Positions 27,834 through 39,010 of a stretch of DNA of 64,000 nt are shown here, one piece after another (the first letter of the stretch is position 1; each line of letters begins with the position of its first letter). The notes below the pieces were generated by a model. The model searched no databases, had not been told where the DNA came from, and saw nothing but the letters and a program-made list of their open reading frames with translations. Source of the DNA: Granulicella rosea (GTDB lineage Bacteria; Acidobacteriota; Terriglobia; Terriglobales; Acidobacteriaceae); contig NZ_FZOU01000011.1 in the NCBI RefSeq assembly GCF_900188085.1, positions 59,249-123,248 of the forward strand, given 5' to 3'. The position numbers and the translations under genes were made by a program.

Positions 27834-27945
27834 GGGTCGGTCCAATCGAGACAGCATTGCCGCAGGTTGTGCCAGCGGCTCAACTATAAATGATGCGCTG
27901 TCCGCAGCCTACGACTCATGTTCCCTGGCCAGCCCTACTCGAGCT

Positions 27946-28037
27946 GTCATCCTGAGCGTAGCGAAGGACCTGCTTCTCGCCCGGAGCGTTGCGGCTCTAC
28001 AGGAGAACAGCAGATCCTTCGCTGCGCTCAGGATGAC
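27946..28037. repeat. REP-like inverted repeat, copy 4
   Basis: GTCATCCTGAGCGTAGCGAA opens the left arm, and the right arm ends GCTGCGCTCAGGATGAC. It sits upstream of the thioredoxin-like gene and directly joins a short tandem repeat. Confidence 0.82.
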
Positions 28038-28117
28038 ACGTTTTTGCGTGATTAAGATGACACGTTGTTGCGTGACAGGATGACACGTTGTTGCGTGAGA
28101 TGACATGCTTTTGCGTG
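28032..28117. repeat. Tandem 19-bp repeat, four copies, at the tail of REP copy 4
   Basis: The unit GATGACACGTTGTTGCGTG occurs at 28032, 28056, 28079 and 28099; two copies are identical and the others differ at one to two positions. Each unit contains CACG and CGTG, able to pair as a four-bp hairpin. Spacers are 5, 4 and 1 bases. Copy 1 of the REP element ends in a similar GATGACACG tail, so the unit appears to be the element's end multiplied. Confidence 0.85.
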
Positions 28118-28141
28118 AAGAAGTGGTTACGAAGAAAGCCC

Positions 28142-29299
28142 CTACTTGCCCGTGTAGTACCCGTCCCGCGTCTGCACCGTCAGGTCCTTGTATTTCTTAT
28201 CCTTCAAGGTCAGGTCCACCTGGTGATAGCCCTCCGCCGCGCGCTCGGTATCGGGCGTGTAGCCCAGCCGGTACTGCGAGCGCAGCTCCTCGCCGATCTG
28301 CTTGTAGATCTCGGCCACGGTCTGCTTCTTCGTCTCCTCGAACATGCGGCCGCCGGTCTCCTGCGTCATGCGTTCGAGAATCTTCTTGCCGTCGACGCGG
28401 TTCTGCGTCGGGCGTCCACCGCCGCCGCCGTTGCCGCCGCCACCCGGATAGCCGCCGCCCCGCTGTCCGCCACCCATGCCACCGCCCATGCCGGGGAAAC
28501 CGCCGCCCATGCCGCCGCCACGGCGTCCTCCGTTGTTGTTCTGGTTGCGATTGTCCTGCGGCTGCTCGCCCTTGAAGTAGATCGCGTAGACGATGGTGTC
28601 CGCGCGCTGCGCCGCCTCGATGGCCTTGGCGATGGTCTCCTTGCTGTTGCGGTCCTCGCCATCGGTCAGCAGAATCAACGCCTTGCGACCCTTCTGCTTG
28701 GAGAGAATCTCATCCGCCGCCAGGAAGGCCGCGTCGTAGAGCACGGTGCCGCCCCGCCGCGCGCGATTGTTGCCGCTGTTGTCGTTCGGGTCGGTCGATC
28801 CCGAGTTCGACGTGTCGCCGTCGAGGTCTTTCAGACCCGCCTGCAGCTTCGGACGCGAATCCGTCAGGTCCGCCAGCAGCTCCGTTTGCGCGGCAAACTG
28901 GATGATGAACGCCTTGTCGTTCGGGATGCCGGGCCGATTGTTCTTCAACATGCTGTCCAGAAACGCCGAGCTCGCCGTGCGCTCCTCGTCCAGCTTGTTG
29001 CGCATGCTGCCGCTGGTATCGACCAGCAGGCCCAGGCTCAGCGGCAGATTCGCGTCCTGATCGAAGTACCGGATCGCCTGCGCGTGGTGGTCCACCTCGA
29101 GGACGAAGTCGTCCTTGGTCAGCGTCTGGACGATCGCGCCCTTCTTGTCGCGCACGACGACCGGCAGATTCACCAGCTTCACATCGCTCTTGATCGTCGG
29201 CGTTGCGTCGTCGGCGGCGGCCGACTGCGCATGCAGCGGAGACAGGGAGAAGACCAGCGCAGCCAGCGCAAGATAACGTGGGACGTAGCTCGGCATCAT
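28142..29299 (-). CDS. Secreted VWFA-related acidobacterial-type protein with a Gly-rich loop
   Basis: A von Willebrand factor A protein of about 385 residues with a signal peptide ('SLSPLHAQ'). The metal-binding MIDAS site is 'DTSGSM' near residue 95, completed by 'GGTVLYDA' and 'LLTDGEDR'. The N-terminal 'VKLVNLPVVVRDKKG' and C-terminal 'RSQYRLGYTP' regions are typical of the VWFA-related family abundant in Acidobacteriota. Inside the domain lies a stretch of about 45 residues that is almost all Gly, with Met, Arg and Pro. It has two adjacent possible ATG starts and no clear ribosome binding site. Binding partner unknown. Confidence 0.88.
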   Translation of the reverse strand: MMPSYVPRYLALAALVFSLSPLHAQSAAADDATPTIKSDVKLVNLPVVVRDKKGAIVQTLTKDDFVLEVDHHAQAIRYFDQDANLPLSLGLLVDTSGSMRNKLDEERTASSAFLDSMLKNNRPGIPNDKAFIIQFAAQTELLADLTDSRPKLQAGLKDLDGDTSNSGSTDPNDNSGNNRARRGGTVLYDAAFLAADEILSKQKGRKALILLTDGEDRNSKETIAKAIEAAQRADTIVYAIYFKGEQPQDNRNQNNNGGRRGGGMGGGFPGMGGGMGGGQRGGGYPGGGGNGGGGGRPTQNRVDGKKILERMTQETGGRMFEETKKQTVAEIYKQIGEELRSQYRLGYTPDTERAAEGYHQVDLTLKDKKYKDLTVQTRDGYYTGK

Positions 29300-29379
29300 G
29301 TACACATGGACGCGATTTCGCGCGACAAGTTTCGCCCGTACAGCCAGTCATGCCACGCATGCGATAAGCTGTCCCACAC

Positions 29380-30342
29380 ATGATCGCCCTTGCCCGTACG
29401 TTTGCCGCCAGCCTTCTCCTTGGACTCGCTTCCGTCGCCTGCGCCCAAAGCAGCGGCCAGGCCAGCGCCCCGACCGCGCCACCCGCGACCGTCACCGAAC
29501 CGCCCAAAGGCTTTGCGCAGGCGATCGTACTGTGGCCGAACGGCGCGCCCGGCGCTCACGGGACCGGCGAAGGCGATGTGCCGAAGCTCTTCAGCTACCC
29601 GGCGCCAGGAGCTGCTCCGCACCCCGCCGTCGTCGTGCTGCCCGGCGGAAGCTACAGCCACCTGGTGATGGAGAAGGAAGGCGCCGTCGAGGCGCGCTGG
29701 CTGAACGAACGCGGCGTCTCCGCCTATGTGCTGGAGTACCGCCTGGGTCCGGCCTATCGCTTCCCTGCACCGATGCTCGACGGCGCACGCGCCATCCGCT
29801 ATCTGCGCAGCCATGCTGTGGATTTCGCGCTCGACCCCGGACGCATCGGCGTGTGGGGCTTCTCTGCCGGAGGACACCTCGCCGGCTATCTCGCCGCGGT
29901 CCACGACGCCGGCGATCCGGCCGCCCAGGACCCCATCGACCGCCAGGGCGACCGCCCCGACTTCGCCATCCTCAGCTACGCCCGCGTCGCCTTCGACAAG
30001 GAGTTCTCTCCCACGCCGCCGATGGGAGACCTGATCGGCAAGGACGCAGCGCAGTCTGTCGTGGACAGCATCTGGGTCGAGCGGCTGGTGACAAAGGATG
30101 CCTCGCCCAGCTTCATCTACTCCACCACCGGCGACCAGACGGTCGACGCCCGGAACTCCACCGCCTACTACGACGCGCTCAAACGAGCGGGTGTCCCGGC
30201 GGAGCTGCACATCTTCGAGCGCGGCCCGCATGGCACAGGCATGGCCCAGACCCTGGCGCCCGCGCTGGACGAGCTGAAGATCTGGCCGCTGCTGCTGGAG
30301 CACTGGATGACCCAGAACGGCTGGATGCCGATACAGCGGTGA
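29380..30342 (+). CDS. Secreted alpha/beta hydrolase, acetyl-esterase-like (second copy)
   Basis: A 320-residue exported esterase ('LASVACAQS' signal end). The oxyanion motif is 'LPGGSY' (about 88-93), the nucleophile Ser162 is in 'GFSAGG', and 'TTGDQT' and 'RGPHGTG' supply Asp and His. The shared order of motifs with the 354-residue hydrolase at 8.6 kb shows that the two are paralogues of the same group. Deacetylation of plant polysaccharides is likely from the family. It is divergent from the VWA gene. Confidence 0.85.
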   Translation: MIALARTFAASLLLGLASVACAQSSGQASAPTAPPATVTEPPKGFAQAIVLWPNGAPGAHGTGEGDVPKLFSYPAPGAAPHPAVVVLPGGSYSHLVMEKEGAVEARWLNERGVSAYVLEYRLGPAYRFPAPMLDGARAIRYLRSHAVDFALDPGRIGVWGFSAGGHLAGYLAAVHDAGDPAAQDPIDRQGDRPDFAILSYARVAFDKEFSPTPPMGDLIGKDAAQSVVDSIWVERLVTKDASPSFIYSTTGDQTVDARNSTAYYDALKRAGVPAELHIFERGPHGTGMAQTLAPALDELKIWPLLLEHWMTQNGWMPIQR

Positions 30343-30381
30343 CGATGTGGCCGCGCTGGCCCTGATTCGCATCACAGAATC

Positions 30382-30594
30382 ATGACTACTCCAGAGATCG
30401 ACGACATCGCAACCAGAAACGCCAAACATGGACCCAACACCAAGCTCATCCTGTTCGGAGCTTGCGTCGCATTGCTCGCCGTTTTGATTGCCGCCTATTT
30501 CATGATGGACTGGGACGGCAAACGGCTCATCCCAAAACCCGACCACACCTCGCGGAGCCTGTTGCCTACGGAAAAGCGCGTCTGGCTCGGCTGA
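30382..30594 (+). CDS. Small single-pass membrane protein, hypothetical
   Basis: A 70-residue frame with one convincing transmembrane helix (about residues 22-42) between a polar N-terminus and a basic C-terminus ('DWDGKRLIPKPDHTSRS'). It follows the esterase stop by 39 bases. No ribosome binding site is evident. The clear helix and the compact intergenic placement support it, but it could be spurious. Confidence 0.5.
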   Translation: MTTPEIDDIATRNAKHGPNTKLILFGACVALLAVLIAAYFMMDWDGKRLIPKPDHTSRSLLPTEKRVWLG

Positions 30595-30604
30595 GCTTCA
30601 ATCC

Positions 30605-30991
30605 TCAGACGATCAGTCCGTTCTTCCAGAGCGCCAGCACCACATCCATCTGCGCGCCGTAGGGAATCTCCTCTTCGCTGTCGCTCGTCACCTCGGCCCA
30701 GAGCTGTGGAATCGTGCGATGCGTGCCCGCCTTCAACAGCGCCACCGCCGCCACCGCGTAGCCCTTGTGTACGTTCGAGGGCGAATACTGCCCCGCCGGA
30801 ATCCCCTTCACCAACCCCGCCTCGCACAGGCCGAGAAACGCATTGCGCGGTGGCCCCTTCTTCTGGCCGGCCGGCGTCGTCGGGTAGAGCTTCGCCACCG
30901 ACTGCTGCCAGCGCTCGAGCGGCGTATACGCCTTGCCGTAAAGTTCCATCCGCACCGCCATCAACGCCGCCTCGCCGTACTTGTTTGCCAT
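30605..30991 (-). CDS. Small protein of unknown function (DUF6979-like)
   Basis: A 128-residue soluble protein opening 'MANKYGEAAL', with 'GPPRNAFLGLCEAGLVKGIP' in the middle and 'AQMDVVLALWKNGLI' at the end. This order matches a widespread uncharacterised family that I believe is DUF6979; the label is from memory. No function is known. The ATG is supported by AGGAGAG eight bases upstream, which excludes a GTG 18 bases earlier. It is convergent with the small membrane-protein gene. Confidence 0.75.
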   Translation of the reverse strand: MANKYGEAALMAVRMELYGKAYTPLERWQQSVAKLYPTTPAGQKKGPPRNAFLGLCEAGLVKGIPAGQYSPSNVHKGYAVAAVALLKAGTHRTIPQLWAEVTSDSEEEIPYGAQMDVVLALWKNGLIV

Positions 30992-31186
30992 GAACTCTCC
31001 TGCAACCAAGTTACCCTAAACCGTTCCCGGCGCAAGCATCTTCCGGGCCATGCGGCGGCTGAAATTCGCAAGAAAGTCCTGTATCGACACAGGAGCTGGC
31101 GGCAAGCCCATGATATCGTCGACCCAACGCCATCCCTTGAAGATTTGTTCGACTGCCTGTGAAAGGTTGGAGCTTTGGAGATATCG

Positions 31187-32767
31187 ATGCGTTCCGAGTC
31201 CCTGGCTGTACGACTTACGCCCGTGGCGCTGTTCGTAGCCAGCGCGGTGGCCCTCTTCGCGCGCTTCCGCCGCGACACCTTCCTGGCGTTCTACGACGAC
31301 GACCTCTTCTATTACCTGAAGATCGCCCAGAACCTGACGCACGGCCAGGGTTCGACCTTCGACGGCATCCACCTCACCAATGGCTACCATCCGCTGTGGA
31401 TGCTGACGTTGACCGCGCTGACGGCCATCGTCCCGCACGCGGCGTTCTTCTACGCGCTTCAGTGCCTTCTGCTCGCAAGCGTCATGGCGACCTTCTTCGC
31501 GGCGCGCGGTCTGCTGCTTAATTTCAACGCCGGCCAGACCATCTCCAATACATACGCGGTCGTGCTTGCGCTGCAGACCATGCTGCTGATTCGCGGCGGC
31601 ATGGAGGTGACGCTGACGATTCCGCTGGCGCTCGCGCTCTGCCGGTATCGCCTGCAGCCCTCGTTTCGCTGGACCGCCGGAGCTGGGGTCCGCCTCGGGC
31701 TGTTCGCCGGGCTGGTCATCCTCTCACGGCTGGACTCCGCGTTGCTGGTCGCGCTCCTGTTCGCGTTCGATCTCCTGCTGGCAAGGCCGGCCACCCGCGA
31801 CGACTGGGCCGGACGCCTTGCCGCCGCAGCCGCCTGCGGAACGCCGGTCGCGCTCTACCTGGCCTCGAACGTGGCCTTCTTCCACACCCTGATGCCGCTC
31901 TCCGGACAGGCAAAGCAGATGCGGCTGCATGGCGGATTCAACCGCGCAGCCATCGACTCGCTGCTGCACTACCTGCCAGGCGCCCTGCGCGGCGCGATCG
32001 TCCTACCCGCGATGCTGGCGATCCTCTGCGCGCTCGCGCTGCTGGCCCTGCGGGCAACGCGTGGGTTGAACAACGCGCAGCTCGCCATCGCGCTGAGCCT
32101 TATCGCCTTCCCGTTCCTGCACATCCTGACGCTCTCCTACCTGAGCGACTGGCCGCTGTGGGGCTGGTACCTCTACTCGGTCGTGCTGGCGATGGCCGGC
32201 GCACTCGCCCTGCTGACGAAGATGGGTTGGCAGGCCACCCGCTGGATGCCCGCCGCCGCCCTTGCGCTGATGGCGCTCGTCACCGTGGCCGAGTGCCGCA
32301 GAACGCAGGCCGGAAACCTCTGCTACAGCTACGGCCGCGACCTCGAAGGCTTCGCCCGCACGCACGACGGCGTCTACGCCATGGGCGACGCCGCCGGCAC
32401 CGCGGGCTACCTGATGCAGCCGCCGCTGGTCCAGCTCGAAGGCCTGGTGATGAACAAGCCCTACCTCGCACTCATCCGCAATCAGGCCAACCTGCGCGAC
32501 GTGCTGAAGAGCTACGGCGTCCGCTACTACGTCACGCCCGACTCAAAACAAATCGGAAACTGCGCCCACGCCACCGAACCCAAACAAGCCGGCGCCAACG
32601 CGCCCCATATGCAGGGAGACTTCTGCATGAGCCCGGTGGCTACGTTCCAGCATGGAGCGGTGACTTTGGTGGTGTTCGATCTGAGGACAAAGGATACCCG
32701 AACTACAAGGCTCGCTGAAGCACCTACTCTGGGAGCTACTGCCGAAACAAGTCTCAACGCCAGATAA
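31187..32767 (+). CDS. Multi-pass membrane protein, GT-C glycosyltransferase-like
   Basis: A 526-residue protein with about ten transmembrane helices and a soluble C-terminus of about 150 residues. In the first outer loop it has 'YDDDLFYYLKIAQNLTHG' followed by 'TNGYHPLWML'; the acidic cluster in this position is the hallmark of lipid-linked-sugar GT-C transferases (PMT/ArnT-like fold). The sugar and acceptor are unknown. GGAG lies six bases before the ATG. Its 3' end overlaps the convergent VapC gene by 14 bases. Confidence 0.75.
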   Translation: MRSESLAVRLTPVALFVASAVALFARFRRDTFLAFYDDDLFYYLKIAQNLTHGQGSTFDGIHLTNGYHPLWMLTLTALTAIVPHAAFFYALQCLLLASVMATFFAARGLLLNFNAGQTISNTYAVVLALQTMLLIRGGMEVTLTIPLALALCRYRLQPSFRWTAGAGVRLGLFAGLVILSRLDSALLVALLFAFDLLLARPATRDDWAGRLAAAAACGTPVALYLASNVAFFHTLMPLSGQAKQMRLHGGFNRAAIDSLLHYLPGALRGAIVLPAMLAILCALALLALRATRGLNNAQLAIALSLIAFPFLHILTLSYLSDWPLWGWYLYSVVLAMAGALALLTKMGWQATRWMPAAALALMALVTVAECRRTQAGNLCYSYGRDLEGFARTHDGVYAMGDAAGTAGYLMQPPLVQLEGLVMNKPYLALIRNQANLRDVLKSYGVRYYVTPDSKQIGNCAHATEPKQAGANAPHMQGDFCMSPVATFQHGAVTLVVFDLRTKDTRTTRLAEAPTLGATAETSLNAR

Positions 32768-33143
32768 CCGGAGCGTCGTACCTGGGGATGTCGGAGTCTG
32801 AAGTCAGGATCGTCAAGCCTTCTTCAAGAGCCTGCGCCACAATGAGCCTGTCGAACGGATCACTGTGATGGTATGGGAGAGTCTCGGACTTCAAAATATA
32901 GGACATCTCGATTGGCAGCGTCGTGATGCCGATCTCTTCCACACGTCCCAACAGAAATCTAATCGAGGAGTCCGGCATAGCTAACCCGCCTCGGGAGGCC
33001 TTTGCCGACAGTTCCCAGAGCGATGCCCTGCTTACAAACAACTCATTTTGATCGGCTTCGAGAAGCTCTCTAACCTTCGCGGTTAGCTTCTCCCGATCAA
33101 AGACGGACCAGTAGAGCACGTTGGAGTCGAGGAGCAGCTTCAC
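32754..33143 (-). CDS. VapC-type PIN-domain toxin
   Basis: A 129-residue PIN-domain ribonuclease, toxin of a type II pair. The conserved acidic residues are present: Asp6 in 'LLDSNVL', Glu44 in 'LWELS', Asp95 and Asp98 in 'DPFDRLI', and Asp116/Asp118 in 'TSDSDI'. The 'PYHHSDPFDR' motif is typical of the SMc04008-like VapC subgroup. Its ATG overlaps the antitoxin stop as ATGA, so the two are translationally coupled. The target RNA is unknown. Confidence 0.9.
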   Translation of the reverse strand: MKLLLDSNVLYWSVFDREKLTAKVRELLEADQNELFVSRASLWELSAKASRGGLAMPDSSIRFLLGRVEEIGITTLPIEMSYILKSETLPYHHSDPFDRLIVAQALEEGLTILTSDSDIPRYDAPVIWR

Positions 33144-33424
33144 GCAGGCTTCGCCGGGAAAATAGCCCCGTTGAGAATTTCATCCGTGAAGGCCTTGTCC
33201 ATTGCCAGCCACTCCTCCTCGGTCGGAGGTTGAATCAGGCCTTCTCCTGCGTAGAGCAACTCGCGGCGGGGACGGTCAGAAGGCGTGTTCTTCTGCTGAC
33301 CGGGGCGCGGGGCGAGGAAAAGCGCGGGTTTGCCGGGCAGCGCGATCTCCACCTCTTCACCGGTGGACGCGGCGTTGAGAATGTCGGCGAAGTGCTCTTC
33401 GGCGTATTGGGCGCTGACCTTCAT
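33140..33424 (-). CDS. Phd/YefM-type antitoxin paired with VapC
   Basis: A 94-residue antitoxin. Its N-terminus 'MKVSAQYAEEHFADILNAA' is the classic Phd/YefM DNA-binding opening, and 'GEEVEIALPGKPALFLAPR' follows; the C-terminus should wrap the toxin. The ATG chosen matches the family start. It has no Shine-Dalgarno, but TACCCT lies exactly six bases upstream with TTGCCC 17 bases further, so the mRNA is probably leaderless. The frame stays open upstream, which may mislead gene callers. Confidence 0.88.
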   Translation of the reverse strand: MKVSAQYAEEHFADILNAASTGEEVEIALPGKPALFLAPRPGQQKNTPSDRPRRELLYAGEGLIQPPTEEEWLAMDKAFTDEILNGAIFPAKPA

Positions 33425-33430
33425 GAGTTT

Positions 33431-33459
33431 AGGGTAGCGGATCGGCCCAATAAGGGCAA
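33431..33459 (-). promoter_or_regulatory. Promoter of the antitoxin-toxin operon (leaderless)
   Basis: On the minus strand TTGCCC, a 17-base spacer and TACCCT are followed by six bases and the ATG, so transcription should begin at the start codon. Confidence 0.6.
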
Positions 33460-33502
33460 TCAAATCAACATAGAACGGGTGACGATAGCTTATTCTAAGC
33501 TC

Positions 33503-33574
33503 GTGTTGAGCCTTTAGTGGCCCCACACTCTCGCGTCGCGCCAAAGTGTGGGGCGGAATTATCTAGCTCAACAC
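33503..33574. repeat. Nested inverted repeat upstream of the toxin-antitoxin operon
   Basis: The outer arms are GTGTTGAGC (33503-33511) and GCTCAACAC (33566-33574); the inner arms are GCCCCACACT (33520-33529) and AGTGTGGGGC (33545-33554). Together they could fold into a two-part cruciform or RNA hairpin. It is not a coding region. Confidence 0.7.
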
Positions 33575-33655
33575 CTACAAGTCCATCGTTTCAATCCACA
33601 CCCCCGACTGGGGCGACAAATTTAGTTTAATTTGCTTTCACCTACAAGTCCATCG
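33572..33655. repeat. 17-bp direct repeat flanking a solitary CRISPR-like repeat
   Basis: CACCTACAAGTCCATCG occurs at 33572-33588 and again at 33639-33655, exactly 67 bases apart. The interval holds one CRISPR-like repeat and an A+T-rich stretch. Confidence 0.75.
33588..33617 (-). CRISPR. Solitary CRISPR-repeat-like sequence (type I-C-like), relic
   Basis: Read on the minus strand, these 30 bases open GTCGCCCC, have a CCCC/GGGG hairpin core and end GTGGATTGAAAC, the hallmark end of type I-C repeats. Only one copy is present in the window and no cas gene is near. It is best described as an isolated repeat or array relic, not a functional array. Confidence 0.45.
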
Positions 33656-33671
33656 AAGTTATACTACCCGT

Positions 33672-33705
33672 AAAGCTGATCTTCCCGGACGGTCCGATCA
33701 GCTTT
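33672..33705 (+). terminator. Hairpin ahead of the zinc-ribbon-like gene
   Basis: A perfect 10-bp stem (AAAGCTGATC and its complement) with a 14-base loop, followed by TTTCC. It could be a weak terminator or a leader hairpin for the small gene that starts 61 bases downstream. Confidence 0.5.
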
Positions 33706-33766
33706 CCTTGCAAGTGGTTCACTTGTCTACCATCGTCGCCTCTTCACATTCTTGAAAGGAAGCTAA

Positions 33767-34000
33767 ATGGCGTACTACAAATATGCGAGATATCTAACAG
33801 TCAGTCAACACTCAGAGTTCGACTCCCTTTGTCCCCCAGGTCAGTTGACGAAGAATTCAGGAATTTATCGGTGTGAAGGCTGTGGCCGAGAGATCACTGA
33901 AGTTATTCACAAGCCTTTACCCCCACAAAATCATCATCAGCACACCGCATATCAAGGTTCCATTCGCTGGCGGCTGGTCGCATGTCATCAGGAAGTCTAA
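33767..34000 (+). CDS. Small zinc-ribbon-like protein of unknown function
   Basis: A 77-residue protein with Cys22, the CxxC pair Cys36/Cys39 in 'SGIYRCEGCG', and a His cluster (56, 57, 59) in 'PPQNHHQHT'; these could bind zinc. The end 'GSIRWRLV' and the 'SGIYRC' motif recur in small orphan proteins of unknown role that I have seen in diverse bacteria, but I cannot name the family. AGGAAG precedes the ATG and a strong terminator follows, so it is a single-gene unit. Its base composition is more A+T-rich than the neighbouring housekeeping genes, suggesting transfer. Confidence 0.78.
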   Translation: MAYYKYARYLTVSQHSEFDSLCPPGQLTKNSGIYRCEGCGREITEVIHKPLPPQNHHQHTAYQGSIRWRLVACHQEV

Positions 34001-34014
34001 AAACGTAGTTCAAA

Positions 34015-34049
34015 CGGGCCGGGCTCCTAAAGTCCGGCCCGCCCTTTTC
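34015..34049 (+). terminator. Terminator of the zinc-ribbon-like gene
   Basis: A stem of CGGGCCGG with its perfect complement around an 11-base loop, followed by CCCTTTTCT. Confidence 0.85.
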
Positions 34050-34106
34050 TATTCTTCGTAGTTTGCACAGAGGGTTCGATAAGCAACTCTAATAGGCTCG
34101 ACGGGC

Positions 34107-34403
34107 TTACGCCATCTTCAATCCAGCCTCAGCAATCGCAGTAGAAATCTGCTCATCCGGTACACCCTGCCGACGCAGACTCTCCGTCAGCGCCTCCACT
34201 TGAGAGCCACCGAGACGCGACAGGTCCTTACGCAATCCTTGGCCAATGTAAGAGCGCATCAACGGTTGATAGCCTGCGAAGCCAAGCATCGGGGCGATCT
34301 CTTTCAAATCCTCAATTAGGTCCTCCGGCATCCGCAGGCTGATCGTCGTCATAGGACGTTCCGGCTGTAGCCGAGCCTTCAAGCGCTCACGCATAGTCTT
34401 CAT
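34107..34403 (-). CDS. brnA: BrnA-type antitoxin (ribbon-helix-helix)
   Basis: A 98-residue antitoxin whose core 'TTISLRMPEDLIEDLKEIAP' is the strand-helix opening of a ribbon-helix-helix repressor, followed by 'YQPLMRSYIGQGLR', as in BrnA/CopG-type proteins. It should bind BrnT and repress the operon through the palindrome upstream. AGGAGAGGAAG precedes the ATG, and the gene overlaps the end of brnT by 17 bases. The frame remains open far upstream in antisense to nothing real; that part is not coding. Confidence 0.85.
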   Translation of the reverse strand: MKTMRERLKARLQPERPMTTISLRMPEDLIEDLKEIAPMLGFAGYQPLMRSYIGQGLRKDLSRLGGSQVEALTESLRRQGVPDEQISTAIAEAGLKMA

Positions 34404-34686
34404 AGCTCTTCCTCTCCTGTGCCGTTGCCTGCCGTGCTGAGATGATGCGAATCGCCTCATCATCGCGCTCAATATGGACGACGAAGAGCAGCCTGCCTTG
34501 CTCCGTCTCGCCAACGATGGCACTGCGAATCTCTTCATCGATACCCGCGTCTCGCAGTTGAGCGAAGGGATCGAGGAATGCCTGGCAAGCCAGCTCAAAG
34601 CGGACACCATGCTTGACGAGGTTGGAGGCAGCCTTGTGAACGTCCCAGACGAAGTCCAACCCCTCGTAGCGGAACAGCACATCCAT
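34387..34686 (-). CDS. brnT: BrnT-type toxin
   Basis: A 99-residue RelE-fold ribonuclease of the BrnT family. The family pattern is seen: 'FVWDVHKAASNLVKHGVRFE' near the N-terminus, 'VGETEQGRLLFVVHIERDD' in the middle and 'IRIISARQATAQERKSYEDY' at the end. I chose the ATG at the edge of the palindrome, not the one 24 bases upstream, because the -10 element ends six bases before it and the upstream ATG would lie inside the operator. Translation is then leaderless. Toxin precedes antitoxin, as usual for brnTA. Confidence 0.88.
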   Translation of the reverse strand: MDVLFRYEGLDFVWDVHKAASNLVKHGVRFELACQAFLDPFAQLRDAGIDEEIRSAIVGETEQGRLLFVVHIERDDEAIRIISARQATAQERKSYEDYA

Positions 34687-34710
34687 GCACAACGTATATA
34701 CGTTGTGCAT
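34685..34710. promoter_or_regulatory. Perfect 26-bp palindromic operator of brnTA
   Basis: A perfect palindrome without a spacer. Its half-site reads ATGCACAACGTAT, giving a central CGTATATACG. It covers the -10 element and reaches the first bases of the brnT start codon, so bound BrnA would block both polymerase and initiation. Confidence 0.85.
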
Positions 34711-34721
34711 TTCAGCGTCAA
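34693..34721 (-). promoter_or_regulatory. brnTA promoter
   Basis: On the minus strand TTGACG is followed by a 17-base spacer and TATACG; six bases later comes the ATG of brnT. Confidence 0.75.
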
Positions 34722-34734
34722 GCTCTGCGAAAAC

Positions 34735-34769
34735 AAAACGGGCGGGCTCTTTCGAGTCCGCCCGCTTTT
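34735..34769 (-). terminator. Terminator of the rpoB-rpoC transcript
   Basis: An 11-bp stem (CGGGCGGGCTC with one wobble pair) and a four-base loop, followed on the minus strand by TTTTGTTTT. It lies about 50 bases past the rpoC stop and separates it from brnTA, which is on the same strand. Confidence 0.87.
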
Positions 34770-34819
34770 GCTGCTGTAGTTAAGGTTCCCACGCGAAGCG
34801 TCGAGAACGTGTAACGAAG

Positions 34820-39010
<4,191 letters not shown>

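Noticed and set aside
31016..31186. Possible small gene or gene remnant before the GT-C-like gene
   Set aside because: The frame lacks a start signal and overlaps the start of the real gene; only a short palindrome (TCCTGT/ACAGGA) is visible.
33572..33655. Functional CRISPR array
   Set aside because: Only one repeat-like unit is present, and no cas gene occurs in 64 kb; reported as a relic only.
34404..34736. Long N-terminal extension of brnA
   Set aside because: It overlaps brnT in another frame; the ribbon-helix-helix core and AGGAGAGGAAG place the start at 34403.
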